This document shows, piece after piece, positions 41,446 to 53,192 of a DNA stretch of 64,000 bases. The stretch is taken from positions 248,001 to 312,000 of the forward strand of contig WBMV01008586.1 in assembly GCA_013396655.1 (NCBI GenBank), given 5' to 3'. This DNA is from Campylorhamphus procurvoides (Eukaryota > Chordata > Aves > Passeriformes > Dendrocolaptidae). The position numbers and the translations under genes were made by a program. Every line of letters starts with the position of its first letter. Within the stretch, counting starts at the first letter, position 1. Under the pieces are notes generated by a model, which searched no databases, had not been told where the DNA came from, and saw only the letters and a list, made by a program, of their open reading frames with translations.

Positions 41446-42639
41446 TCTTGTGTCAACTGAGGGCTAAGAACTGAAAGATGATAGTGAAAATATTTTCTTT
41501 ACCTCTACTCTTCCTCAAATGTAGTTTCACAAGGTCAGGATTGCAACATATAAACAGGAAAGAAGGGACTCAGTATACACATTGACTTCCTCACGCTACA
41601 AGAGGTTAGTGGGAAATTTAATTTTTCATAGTCAATTGTCACATTTTTACAGCCCTAATTTGAAAAATAGGAATCCTTTATCTTTTTGTCTTTCAGCATG
41701 GAATAAGGAGTTTAAAGAACCTCATCATGGTTTGTGCATTCAATCAAGAATATTTAAAGAGGCCCTCTGGACATTGATTTTTCTGACATAAGGTCTCCAC
41801 CACAGAAAGATCCAGAATTGTACAAAGATATTTGCAATATTTACTTGCATGTGGCACTGAACTCAGTCATGGCTGAACTAGATGCTACTTTCTATTACTG
41901 ACCTCCTGTGCAGGCTTGAGCCATTAGCTTCAGCTCTTTGGCTACAGCTGTGGAGTAGACCACAGGACTCCATCCCACACTCAGCTTAAACATCTGGTGT
42001 GAATGCAGACCCTATTTTGGAGACTGGGTGGGCCACTAGGCAGCCTGAGCTTTGCTAGGCCATCTTCTGCAAGTGTCCTGAGGCCAGCAACAGACATGCA
42101 TGGAGCTGGGCCATGATTTCAGTTTCTTCTGAGTCAGTGAAGTTTCATTTCCTGACACCTTGTCTACATTCATCCTTTCAGACAAGAAAAATTTGGGAAG
42201 CAGATGCTTCTCTCAAGATCCCTTTATATTGTCTATTATTATTATTACTACTATTATTATATCACAATGCAATATTAGCAGTAATAAAAATTTGCTTTAC
42301 CACACCATTCAAAGTTGTTCTTTTTCTTGGGTTGTCTTTTTCTGTGTTACCTTTCACTTTCTTTTTCATTTTGGTCAGGTTTCTATTGTCCTTGTAAGAC
42401 TTGCTTGGATTAGACTGTGATGCATGTCTTGCTGGGCTGAGGCAGATTGCGGATGATAAATATCAAAGGAAAACGACCTGCAGCTGCTGGAAAATGCACT
42501 AAAACCTCTGTGCTAGCAAACACAAAATCTTAGAAGGTCAATGGATAGAAAAGTTTTCAAGATATTCAGAAGGTAGATTTCTGTGAGGGAAACGTAAAGC
42601 AATGGCAGGATATATTTGAAAGGTGGAATTTGGTTAGTC
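41446..42639. other. Sequence between the two facing CR1 elements
   Basis: About 1.2 kb with the ATT repeat at 42.24 kb. Parts may be highly decayed CR1, but I could not anchor any segment. Confidence 0.4.
42234..42261 (+). repeat. ATT/ACT trinucleotide repeat
   Basis: TATTATTATTATTACTACTATTATTAT, about nine trinucleotide units with two ACT variants. Confidence 0.85.
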
Positions 42640-44480
42640 CATAGAATCATAAAATCACAGAATATGCTGACTTGAAAGGACCCACAAGGATCATTGAGTC
42701 CAAACTTCATCCCTGTACAGGACCATCCCCAAGAGTCACACTGTGTGTCTGAGAGTATCATCCAAATGCTTCTTGAACTCTTATCACTCCCTTGAACTGG
42801 CTGGTGATGCTTTGCCTAATGCACCCCCACACATGGTCGGCCTTTCTTGCTGCCAGGGCACACTGATGACAGCTTGACATAAATTAGGACTCACAGGTCC
42901 CTTTTCACAGTGCTAGTCTCCAGCCTCTTCTTCCCTAGTCTATAGATTCAACCAGGATTGCCCAACCCCAGGGGCAGAATTCAACTCTTGCCCTTGTTAA
43001 ACTTCATACAGTTGGTGACTGCCCATTTCTCTAATTTGTCAGGGTCTCCCTACAGGGCCTTTCTGTCCTCAAGGGAGTTGACAGCTCCTCCCAGTTTAGT
43101 GGTGTCATCAAACACAGTTAATATTCCTTTGAGTCATGCATCCAAGTCAGTAATGAAGATGTTGAAGAGTACTGGGCCAAGGATGGAGCCCTGTGGAATC
43201 TCAGTACTTACAGATCACCAGCCTGATGTTACCCCATTCACTATAACTCTTTGTGCCTGACCTGTGGTCAGGTTGTTAACCCATTCTATAACACAGTTAT
43301 CCAGCTGAGTGCTGACCATTTTGTCCAGAAGGATCCTGTGAGAGAGAGTATCAAAAGCTTTACTGAAATAAAAAGAGATTTACATTAACTGGCTTTCTTT
43401 GTTAAACTAAGTGGGTTATTATGTTGTAGAAGGAAATCAGGTTTGATAAGCAGGACTTTCTTCTTCTGAAGCCATCCTGACTGTGACTGATGACAGTGCT
43501 GTCTTTCAGGGTTTTTTCAATACTTCCCAGAATAATCTTTTCCATTATTTTACCAGGCACTGAAGTGAGACTGACAGGTCTGTAGCTTCCAGGGTCCTGT
43601 TTCTTGCCCTTCTTGAAAACTGGGACAGCGTTTGCCAGCTTCCAGTCATCTGGGACCTCTCTGAATTCCCAAGATCACTCAAAAATCATTGAGAGAAGTT
43701 TTACAATGACATCAGCAAGATCGTTGAAGATTCTGAGATGACTCCCATTGGGCTCCATAGATTTGTAGGTATCCAGCTGGAGCAGCAGGTCCTGTACAAT
43801 TTCAGGATCAGCTAGGAGTTGATCATTCTCACAGTCATGGTCCACCAGCTCAGGGCACTGAGACCCCCTAGTCCATCATCCATGTAAAAGACAGAGGCAA
43901 AGAAAGCATTAAACACATGTGCCTTATCTCCGTCCCTGTTTGTGATCTGACCGTCCTCATCCTGTAATGGGCCGATGGTATTTCTACACTGCCTTTTGCA
44001 TAATATATTTGGAAATCATCCCCCACATTTCTGGCCAGCTTCAACTCCAGTTGAACTTGGGCCACACCAATTTTCTCCCTACATTGAGAAGCAGCATTTC
44101 TGAATTCTTCCCATGTTACTTGACCTTGCCACCACTGGTCATACACCTTTCTTTTCTGTCTTATTTCCAAGAGAAGATCCCTGATCAGCCAAACTGGCCT
44201 TCTGACTCTCGTGCTTGTCTCCTGACATTTGGGAATTGCCTGCTCCTGTGCCCTTAGGAGGTGACGTTTGAAAAGTGACCAGCATTTATGGACCCCAGCA
44301 CCTGTAAAAATATTTTCCCAGGGGACCTTACTCACTAACTCCCTGAGGAGCCTGAAGTCTGCTTTCCTCATGTCCAGAGCTGAAGTTTTTCTGGCACTTT
44401 TCCTCTTGTCAACAGAGATGTTCATTACATAGAGAGAGTGGTTAGAAAAGAGTTCTCCTCCATCTGGATCAGTTTTTGCT
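42640..44480 (-). mobile_element. CR1 LINE, 5'-truncated, minus strand (linker, reverse transcriptase, 3' UTR)
   Basis: Read on the minus strand from 44480 down to 42640, this is a decayed CR1 retrotransposon. The segment 44425-43868 is still open for 185 codons and matches the CR1 region between endonuclease and reverse transcriptase (RKADFRLLRELVSKVPW at its start). It then runs into reverse-transcriptase blocks: VPDDWKLANAVPVFKKGKK and SYRPVSLTSVPGKIMEK near 43660-43530, then a GSVLGPVLF-like block near 43170. Frameshifts and stops break the frame after 43868. The 3' UTR shows the CR1 ending, with GACTCAATGATCCTTGTGGG near 42690 and the terminal GATTCTATG-type repeats at 42640-42660. Both the endonuclease and ORF1 are missing. 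It is typical dead-on-arrival CR1 and cannot encode an active enzyme. Confidence 0.93.
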
Positions 44481-44776
44481 CACAGAACCTTGCTTTCATA
44501 TCCTGGACTGTTGGTCCTTGCTGGGTCTGTTTTTATTAATACATCTGGAACTTTTTAATAATAACAATGGGTGAAAAATATCTAGAAATCTTATACTGAT
44601 CTCAAATTCCTTGAAAAATATGCTGTCTAAATATAAGATAATTTGAATTCTGAGAGAAAAAAGTGAAATTTCTTCAAAAGGAAATGTTTCAAGCAAATGG
44701 AAAATATTAATTTAGTTTAATTATATTCATGGCTTTTGTGATTTTGCATTAACATGTTTTTGAAAAGAAAGGTGAT

Positions 44777-44890
44777 GAAGGGAAGGGAAGGGAAGGGAAG
44801 GGAAGGGAAGGGGAAAGGGAAAGGGGAAAAAAGGAAGGGGGAAAGAGGAAGGGGAAAAGGGGGGGGGAAGAGAAAAAGGAAATGGAAAAA
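44777..44890 (+). repeat. GGGAA-rich simple repeat
   Basis: Six or so GGGAA pentamers at 44779-44810 decay into a purine-only tract (GGGGAAA, GGAAGGGG, a run of nine G at about 44860-44868) extending to about 44890. The strand is almost entirely A and G for 110 bases, so H-DNA or G-rich structure is conceivable. Confidence 0.95.
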
Positions 44891-45699
44891 GTATAAAGGA
44901 TAGAGTGAAAATACTTCAAAAGTGGAAGAAATGCAGTGATAGTTCCTGAGTCTAGATCCTTCAGTCTGAAGGAGTGAGGTTAGAAAAAAATGGCTGCAAA
45001 CTGGGAATAGAGATCACTATGTTGTATGGAAGGGGCAATTGGGAAGGAAAAATATTATGCAGAGGGAAATGGAAATAGAAAAACAGGTAGTGACAAGAGG
45101 AGAAGATGATGTAGAGAGGTAAACAAAGGATAAGGAGTGCTTGATGAGAGACTGCAGTTCTGAAAACCTTGTAATTAAGAAACTTGCCTATGAGTTCAGG
45201 CACCACATGGAAGGCTGATCTTCACCTTTGTTCAGATCACTCCGCCACATCTCTGGGATGTTCCACAATAGATCCAGAGGTGTCCTTAAGTCTTTAGGTT
45301 ATATTCGGCCTGATTTGATCATAACTGAAGTGGAATTTAATGTTCCCCATAATAACATGCCTGACAGTCCAACTTGATATATATGAACAAACCAAGATCA
45401 CTGTCTCCACTACTAATAAATGTTCAAAGTGTAGGATTTTTGGTGGAGGTTAAGGAGAAATATACACTCTATAGCATTAATTGCATATCTCTCAAGCATG
45501 AAATCCTGATATATTATGACTTTTAAAAAATATATGACAATAATATATTGCATACATTTCAGAGGAAAATTATGTCTTTACCTTGAAAATCTACTTTCTC
45601 TGACAAGCTGATGTAATCATTTTAGTGAAGGAGGAGGGCTGCAGAAAGGAAACCTGCAAAGACTTGAAGGTTAGAAATGATGAACAAAAGGCTGAGGGT
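44891..45699. other. Unique non-coding sequence
   Basis: Between the GGGAA tract and the motif-dense block. AG-rich near the left edge, otherwise nothing recognisable. Confidence 0.45.
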
Positions 45700-45985
45700 T
45701 TACTTTGCATGCAAATAAGTAATTCATCACAAATCCATAAACCAATTAGTAATGAACTAATGATATTGCTTAACAACTGTATTTTTGATTAACATATAAA
45801 TAATTTAGGTGAGTATTTCTTTGGTCATGCCAGTTTCTGCTATTATTTACTAGCCTTGTCATGACTGCTCTTAGATCACATTCCCGTTATAAAGCATTTC
45901 CCAATCTATTGCAAGGACTAGTTTGTTTTAATGCGCTCAGTTAACACCGCTAGAGCTATTAACAAGCTTATTAGCATAATCCATT
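45700..45985. promoter_or_regulatory. Motif-dense block with POU palindrome and TAAT cluster
   Basis: TTTGCATGCAAA at 45704-45715 is a 12-base palindrome of two back-to-back octamer halves. CCAATTAGTAATGAACTAATGA at 45742-45763 holds three homeodomain cores. Further right, GTTAACACCGCTAGAGC and ATTAGCATAATCC (45940-45985) continue the pattern. Repeat-free. Regulatory role is inferred. Confidence 0.3.
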
Positions 45986-46847
45986 GTGATATATCATTGT
46001 ATAAAAGTTCAGCTCCACAACTGAATGGGACTGGGAAATGGCTTTGAAGATTTTATGATACAATAACTATCCATTTGATAAGCAATTAAAAATATACTCT
46101 GAGACACTGAGAGTGAAGACAATGGCAACATGAGGAAAAGGGGAGGGTTTTGAGAGCAGAAGCTGTTGCTGTGTGTAGGGACCATGTCAGTTGTGTTGCT
46201 CCTGCTCCTTAGCCACAAATTGCACACTGCTGCTGGGCTCTAAAACTCCAGTAACAAGTTGGGCCTGACTTTATCTTTTTAAGCTAGGAAAAAAGGAACA
46301 AAACAGTTTAAGGCTCAGTATCTTCTTCTAGCTCACCCATGATCAATTTCTCAAATTCTCAAAAGAACATTTTAATACAGAGCTGAAACTGATTTTATGT
46401 TGGCTTTTGCTTCTCTTAAATTTTACGTTCCTTTTCTTAGCTGTTTTCATTATCTTTAGTGAACTTCTGCAGAAAGAAATAGAATAAAGGTTACTGAACA
46501 CATTACTACACATTATTGTTCAAAACTCGCTCTGTATAATGTGGCTGGTATTGTGCTTTAAAAATGAACATGAAATGAAAATAGTAGCATCTCTATTGTG
46601 AAAAAGTAGCTTTTCAAGAAAGTGTTGCTTTCTCTGATATGCAATAGCTCTGATATGCTAATACTTTGTTCAGCTCAGACCTGAGTCTCCAGGGATTATT
46701 TGACCAAAATGTCCGTTGTCTATATAATAAGAAATATTCATGATATCGTGCACTCACACAGAATTTTTTTACCAGCTTACTTCAATATCTTACATACATT
46801 AATTAATTCTTCCTTTTGATAAGGAATGGAATGGAAACCTGATTTCT
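45986..46847. other. Unique non-coding sequence
   Basis: Nothing recognisable except a short 16-base-period duplication (CTCTGATATGC at about 46632 and 46648). Confidence 0.45.
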
Positions 46848-47030
46848 GAAGGCAGCATGATCTAGTGGTTTGCAAAGAAAATGGAAATTTGGTTTCCAAT
46901 CTTACTGACATTGCCAATTTCCTAAACCAATTTTCTAAGACTCAGTTTGCCTGTTTTAAAAACTATTATGAAAATATACAGCTTTTCAGAGTCCTTTGGC
47001 ATTTGTGTATAAAAAGCATTTACATCCTAA
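46848..47030 (+). mobile_element. MIR-type SINE relic, plus strand
   Basis: The order of motifs follows amniote MIR: GCATGATCTAGTGGTTTGCA at the tRNA-like head, GACATTGCCAATTTCCTAA in the middle, then AGACTCAGTTTGCCTGTTTT and AAAACTATTATGAAAATAT (cf. ctcagtttcctcatctgtaaaatg). It ends near AAAAAGCATTTACAT. It is highly diverged, as expected for an element that stopped moving before birds arose. Confidence 0.6.
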
Positions 47031-48422
47031 ATGAGAGGTGTTACATGGAATGTGACAGCTAAGACAATAAGTTTTAAGTAATTTAAGTCCTAAATAAAGT
47101 TGCATTAAGAGTGGGACATTTTATTTTTAACCGTTTCATATTTGATATCTTTTTGAACATGCTTAAGAGTTGTAAGATAACTGAAAGCATACCTAGACTG
47201 AACCATTTCCTGATATGTAATTCTCCTTGCAAACAGATTTTTTTGAAGGTAGACACATGAGAAAGAGTTCAGTATCTTTGTGCAAGCCAGTCAGAAGGAT
47301 GCTCCTGTCCACTGCAGAGGCATGTATGTGTGCCACTCTTATGGCCAGCCACATTTATGAGCTACCTCAGAACAGGAAGGATTAGAATTTTTTTTTTTTT
47401 GGCATTTCCTTTGAACTCATCGTACTAAGGCACACTTTTAAAAACCATTTTTATGGTTGAATTTTTGGGAATGAAATGCTAGATCAGAAATGGCAGTTTT
47501 TTAGTAAAATGTGGCTATGTTTCTGTTGTGTAAAGAATGTGTACTGTAAGAAAATGTTCTTGCTGTCCAGCTGTGATAACCAGGCACATGTCCTCATAGA
47601 GTCAAAACTAACTGTGGTAGATGGAATAGTGTTTTGCATTTACTGAGTACAGAGAACACACAAGGAATAAAGTCCAACAGGTAATGTAACATACTCTGAT
47701 AAGCTGGAGAATTAGTCAAGAAAATGTATTGATTCAGAGCACTAAGCTATATAAATTTAATATCAGTGTAGAAACCATGCTGTACTAACCAGAGGTGTGA
47801 ACTAGTGCATTTTAAAAAATCGCTTATCTGAGCAGAAGGTGTGTACCAAGGTCAGCACAGTCAGTCTTGTCTGTGGATGCATGCACCTGGAAATTCTCCA
47901 GCCATCAGGAGAAATTTAGGGTAGCTTTGACCAGGTAGGGAGGCTCCACAACACTTCTTGTGATGAGGGTAATCAGAGCTACTGAAGTAAAAGAGAATTA
48001 GCTGAATCCTCTCTAGGGTCTGGTTATCTCCATTAATCTGATTATTAGAGTTGGTCAGAGGTTGTTGAGGAAGAGCTGGCCTGAGAATGCCTCACTTGCA
48101 TTGTGTCCTGCATGTTTCTGTATCGGCTGAGAACTAGCAAAGCACACCTTTGTGAGTAAAGCTACTAGCCTCAAGTACGGCATCCACTGAGCCTTCCCAA
48201 AACTGGAGGACTCATACTTTATATATCTATTTGTTTGCCAAGAAATTGGATGATATATAGGGTGTCATCATTTTAAAGCTGGTTCAGACTCAAAACTGTG
48301 GGTTTCATTTGACTGTGATGTGAAGTATCATATACCTCTGGCCAAGGAACTGCAGCTCATTTAGTAGATAAATTGAGATGAGAAAAATGGCACAATTTAA
48401 ATATCAGCGATCAACAGGAACA
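47031..48422. other. Unique non-coding sequence
   Basis: Contains a T-run near 47389-47400. No repeat family or gene recognised. Confidence 0.45.
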
Positions 48423-48458
48423 GGGGAGGGGAACAGAGAGAGGGAGAGAAAGAGCCCA
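48423..48458 (+). repeat. Short GA-rich tract
   Basis: GGGGAGGGGAACAGAGAGAG followed by GGAGAGAAAGAG. It sits at the left border of the candidate conserved block that starts near 48480. Confidence 0.6.
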
Positions 48459-48479
48459 TCTTCTTTTATTACAGCCATC

Positions 48480-50560
48480 TTAGTGCTTCGACAACAGGTA
48501 GCAGTATTACATATTCCCTTTCCACTTTAAAGCTCTGGTAATTTCCTTCCTCGTGTCGGGGCGATTTTATTCATTGTTTCCTTGCAGCAGTGATTGATGT
48601 TCTGAGCTGCTAATCTCTCTGAGTGATAACTATTTTCATGTAAGTCCATGAGTCTATGACACAGGCTGCTCGGCCAGGGCTACTGCTGACTACTTATTTT
48701 GTGCCTCATTTACATTTCAATCTTGGCCTCATGAATGTAAAACCTAGGCTGCAAATTAATAACAGGAAGAATATTAGACCGCTCCAGAGTGGGGGAACAA
48801 TGCAAATCCACCAGAGCACAAGGCTTTACCATTGTGTTCCGGGAGGGACTCATTTATTGGCCGGCAGTGAATGACATTACAGAGAATGGCATATCCAGAG
48901 TGACACAAATTTATTTCTGTCCCCAGCGCTCCAGTATATTTTCATAGAATCAGGGGGCTATTTGTCTAGGGACAATTTAGTTTCCATGAAAAATTTAAAT
49001 GGTTTCTGTGGAGATAGTGGAGTGAAATTTAATTTGTTTCTCATTTACTACAGCAGGTATGAAAAGGAGAAAAATTGGATGTCTGATGGGCTGAAATTGG
49101 TGCTGTCCCTCCCCACTATCCCCAAAAGGCCTGTGGGCCTATATCATAGAGATTGAGCAAGACTACCTCATCCCTCCCCTTAGAGAATGGTAACCTTAAA
49201 CCAACTTACAGAAAACCTTTGGGGAGGCTGCCAATCACCCTGAAAACAACATTTCCATCGATCCCCTGTCTGTGTGATTTATGGCTTCATTTTACGGTAA
49301 TTGAGAATTAGTGAGAAGATTAGCAAGGCTCAACACTTCACCTTGATATGCACACTAAGCACTGTAATTTGTCACTAAGGGATGTCGGACACTTTTTTAG
49401 TTACACGGGGTTCCCATCTAATTGAATTTGGAGATAACATGGAAATTAATTTGACACAGGAAAATTTTGAATACAGCCATTTCCTCTATTGTAATGCACA
49501 ATACTGGGCTGCATTCAGGGGCAGCTATATTGATCCTGATCACTTTCAATTGTGGCCAGCTGAAGGATGGAATACACTAAATCTTATTTAAGCTCATATG
49601 AAAGCAGTTCATCTGCAGCAATCTGTGGCAGATAAAGAATATTACCTTTCATTTTGTCTGACTGCATCAAGATGAAGTTTTGAAAATTTACTTCTTGCAG
49701 CAAATATACCAAATGTCTAAAGTCAACAGTTACAATTCAATTACAGACCAGCTCTTGTGGGCTGTTTACAGGGTAATTTGCTACTTAGGCAGCAAATGAA
49801 AATACTAACTACACTCACCATGCATAGAGAAGTTACAGCACATGGAGAAGCCCTAAGGAAAGACAAAGAAAAAAGATTCCAAACTTCTTGGCAATTTAAA
49901 GCACTGCACATTGGATTAGTCTCATTATAGCTTGAGTGGTTTCATACACAATCATTTTTTGTTTGTTACTGAGCCATTTTGTGGCAAGTTTATTTTATCT
50001 TGGAGGCTTAGCATCGGAGTCACAAAGACGTGACACAGTACAGACTCTTCATATCTGACAGACACTACCACAAAACTTACCTCTGTTTACATTTCTATTT
50101 TATTCCAACTTTATTTCTTATAAGTTCCCCTCCCCCTTTTATGCTGCACTTTATCCTTCAAATAAGGACTTCAGTTTCAGATAAGAACTTCGGTTTCAAC
50201 AAATTGCTTAGGGAGATTATTTCCTGGGAAAGGTGCTCCCTGCTGTGAATAGTGGAAGTTGATCTTGGCACTTTATGCCAGAGGGTGCGTGGCTGGGATA
50301 TTTATAGACATTCTTTAACAGACCATCTGGCTTGCTTTGTTCATATCTGTTTTAGTGATAATTGGCCTGAGATGAGCTGTAATCAAGATATATTATTCAT
50401 TACCTATTATTATTACATGATGGATGTTAATCCGATCATCATTACATCGCTGTTTGGAAAGACTTTTGAAAGGTTTAATTGTAATAGTTTAAAGCTGTTA
50501 TTTATGCAGCCCTGTTCTGTAGTTATGGGTACATATCTGCTTCTCTGAAGACATTCCCCA
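48480..50560. promoter_or_regulatory. Candidate conserved non-coding / enhancer block
   Basis: About 2 kb with no recognisable transposon, no simple repeats after 48458 and balanced complex sequence. It carries CpG-bearing segments (CCTCGTGTCGGGGCGA near 48550), a perfect octamer ATGCAAAT at 48800-48807, many TAAT/ATTA homeodomain cores, TGATTGATG (48590-48598, PBX/MEIS-like) and CAATTGTGGCCAGCTG near 49548. No frame is coherently open. This texture is typical of deeply conserved vertebrate developmental enhancers, but conservation itself cannot be seen from a single sequence. Confidence 0.4.
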
Positions 50561-52761
50561 GTGCACAGGCATCAAGAGATGGTTCTTAATGGTCAGAGAT
50601 ATGTAAATGTCATCAATATGTCTAACCTGGACCTCTCAAGATGTGGTCATACAACTTGGAAGAAATGTTATGATGAAAGCTGTCCTCATCCAAATGCCAA
50701 ATTCCCTGGAATTACTGATGGCAAATGACAATTGTTGTCAGCACTTCTATGTCATATCAGTACTTCAGTCTCCTGTAGCCATATTGCTTGGTCTCAGGAG
50801 TTTACCTGCAGGTAGTCTTCTGCAGGAGATGATGAGTGGCAATACTGCAAGGGCTTCAATTGTGATTTTTACTCATTTTATAGCAGGAAAAGGTGTTTCT
50901 CAAAGTAAGAATTTGATGACTCTTATTGACAATGTTCATTCTGTGTATGTAATTCTCTTATCACATTTTCATGGGTTTTCAGTAATGTAGCATAAAAGGA
51001 TGCTAATATGACAAATATCACTATTATAATAAGAAGTTTAAAGGAATTTGGATCATTTTAGCCAGGATTTGCTTTCATATTTGGATATCTTCTGGACTAT
51101 ACTAGAGACATAGAGTTCTCCGATACAATGAGAAACACATTAACATAATAAAAGACTTACCAATACAATAAAATATCCATAGTTGATTTGTATGTCATAT
51201 TATAACATCAAGGGTTAAAAAATAACCTTTTCTCCCTTTCTGAATGGCAAGAAGCAAGGGATGATGTCATAGTTGCTGATGTTTTTATGCCTCCATAAGA
51301 GATTTTTGTATTTTCTCTGGAATTTCTTTTCACAGCCCGCAAGTGTATTCACTTAAAGATCTGTCCATTCCATGACAAATTAGAGAATTTGCATCATAAG
51401 GTCATAGTCCCACAGATGTTTGCATTTTTTGTGTGCTGAGTTGAAAAGCTGTAGTCACTAACTTTTCTCTATGCAAGAGAAGGGAAGGTTTGGGAAGGTT
51501 TGGGAAGGGAAGGTGGAAAGAGAAAGAAATAAAGGGGAAAAAGAAAGAGAATGAAAGAAATAAAATATGGAAAATTGAAAGAGTGAATGGAGAAGAGAAA
51601 TTAAGAATGAAAGAAAAGAAAGAAGACACAAAACCATGGGGATGACTGTAGTTTTACTCAGAGTAAAAAATGTACTCCTGTCATATCACCTTAGGCTTTG
51701 ATCTTATTAGTCTTCAGAAACTGAGGGTTATATACAAAGGGATTCAAACCAATTATAAGTATTTACTTTCAAAAGGACTGTTCTCAACACCTTCACTCTT
51801 AGACTGCAAGTGTTGCTTTTAGACTCTAAGTGCTTCTACATCAGACACACTGTAGTCTTTGACCATGAATATCCCTCGGTCTTGAGGGTTGTAATTCGGT
51901 GTTTGGATCTCAGCACCAGTGAGCATTTTGGTTCCAAGCATCACCACAACAGATGAAAGAGGCATACTCTGTAATTTAATTCCCTTGAGCGGTTTGATAT
52001 AAGGTTCATTCTTAAAATGTGATGGTAGTTCACACTTTCTTTCGAAATATATCTTTTCAAAGCAATTGCTTAGTGGTTAGAACCTCTGCAGGAGGTGAAA
52101 TTTCTGGTCCAATTTCTAACTTTGCCTGAAGAAGATAAATCCCAAATCACTCACCTTAATCCAAGAATACTGGAAGTTCTGTGCATGTGTACCTAGACAT
52201 ATAGAATGTATTTTCCAGCCAAGAGAGAGCAAACCTGAGTGTTTCTACCAGCTAGAATGGAAATGCATCCATGGATAAGGAGAAAGAGATTCATTTCCAT
52301 GTGAACTGTTTCTACTTTTTATTATAGGTTCATTAGTTCTCCAAATAGGGTCTCCATTTTTTTGAATGTTACATGTCTATCTCCAGCTCTGCAATAGAAC
52401 TTTTAGTATTTGAAGTGTAGCATGAGTCAAGGTGGCTATGATCTATTCTATGTTGATATCTTCTTCCCTAAAGTAGACCTGTCTTTGAGAGGTATATTCA
52501 AAGGCTAAAATGTGTATGCATATAAGTGTTCTGTTTATGTTAGTCAAAATGATGCCTTAGAAACATGCCTTGCTCTTGGGGTGGAAGGTGATGAGCTATG
52601 CTATGGTGATTAGTTCCCATAAGATAATATCCCTTGGAGCTGGGATGGCTGCTAAGAATGTGTGAACAAGTGGTAGTGAGTGGTGTGGAAAGCTCCCTTA
52701 TCTGACAACTTAAAGCTGTATTTTAATCTTGTTAGCCAGTTCCACCAAGATACTTACAACA
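50561..52761. other. Unique non-coding sequence with one purine tract
   Basis: Apart from the purine tract at 51476-51628 nothing is recognised. A 127-codon plus-strand frame (50607-50990) has no domain, no protein-like charge pattern and no splice context. Confidence 0.45.
51476..51628 (+). repeat. Purine-rich low-complexity tract
   Basis: It begins with GGGAAGGTTT repeated twice (51482-51502), then GAAA/GGAA-rich sequence to about 51628. The reverse strand is pyrimidine-rich and gives a meaningless Ser/Phe-rich open frame. Confidence 0.85.
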
Positions 52762-52832
52762 GGGCCAGGAATTGGACTCAATGATCCTTGTGAACTCCTT
52801 CCAGCTTGGCACATTCTGTGATTCTGTGAGAC
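52762..52832 (+). mobile_element. CR1 LINE 3' tail, plus strand
   Basis: Only the extreme 3' end of a CR1 is present: GGAATTGGACTCAATGATCC, TGTGAACTCCTTCCAGCTTG, then ATTCTGTGATTCTGTGAG, the CR1 terminal octamer-type repeat with a C-to-G variant. It is a severely 5'-truncated insertion. Confidence 0.85.
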
Positions 52833-52929
52833 AAAGACAAATTCTTTGAAGATGATAATTTAATTAAGCCTCTTGGAAGAAGCAGAGCTCAGAGACATAG
52901 CAGCTACTGCTGTCATACTTGCTGATAAG

Positions 52930-53192
52930 ATGTGGACAAGGTTTTAAAGTAAAAGGAGAGAGATAAGGTATTGGGAAAAAAATTCCTTACTCAAAGGGAA
53001 GTGAGGCATGGGAATAGCTTGCCCAGTGAAGCTGTGGATGCCCCATCCTGGAGGTTTTCAAGGTCAGGCTGGATGGGACCCTGAGCAACCTGATCTAGTA
53101 AATGACATAACTGCCCATGGCAGGGGTGTTGGAACTAGAGGATCTTTAAGGTCCCTTACAATCCAAGACTTTCTACATTTCTATGATTTTTT
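52930..53192 (+). mobile_element. CR1 LINE 3' end, plus strand
   Basis: The plus strand matches the last ~260 bases of CR1. It begins with a diverged GGTTTTAAA block near 52940, then AAAAATTCCTTACTC at 52977-52993, GAAGCTGTGGATGCCCCATC near 53027, CAACCTGATCTAG near 53087 and GGTGTTGGAACTAGAGGATC near 53125. The CR1 ending TTTCTATGATT lies at about 53178-53190. It is non-coding and 5'-truncated. It lies about 100 bases downstream of another CR1 tail in the same orientation. Confidence 0.92.

Noticed and set aside
50607..50990. 127-codon plus-strand open frame
   Set aside because: No domain or splice support; hydrophobic stretches are scattered, not helix-like in layout.
51402..51629. Phe/Ser-rich minus-strand open frame
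   Set aside because: Translation of the purine-rich low-complexity tract.
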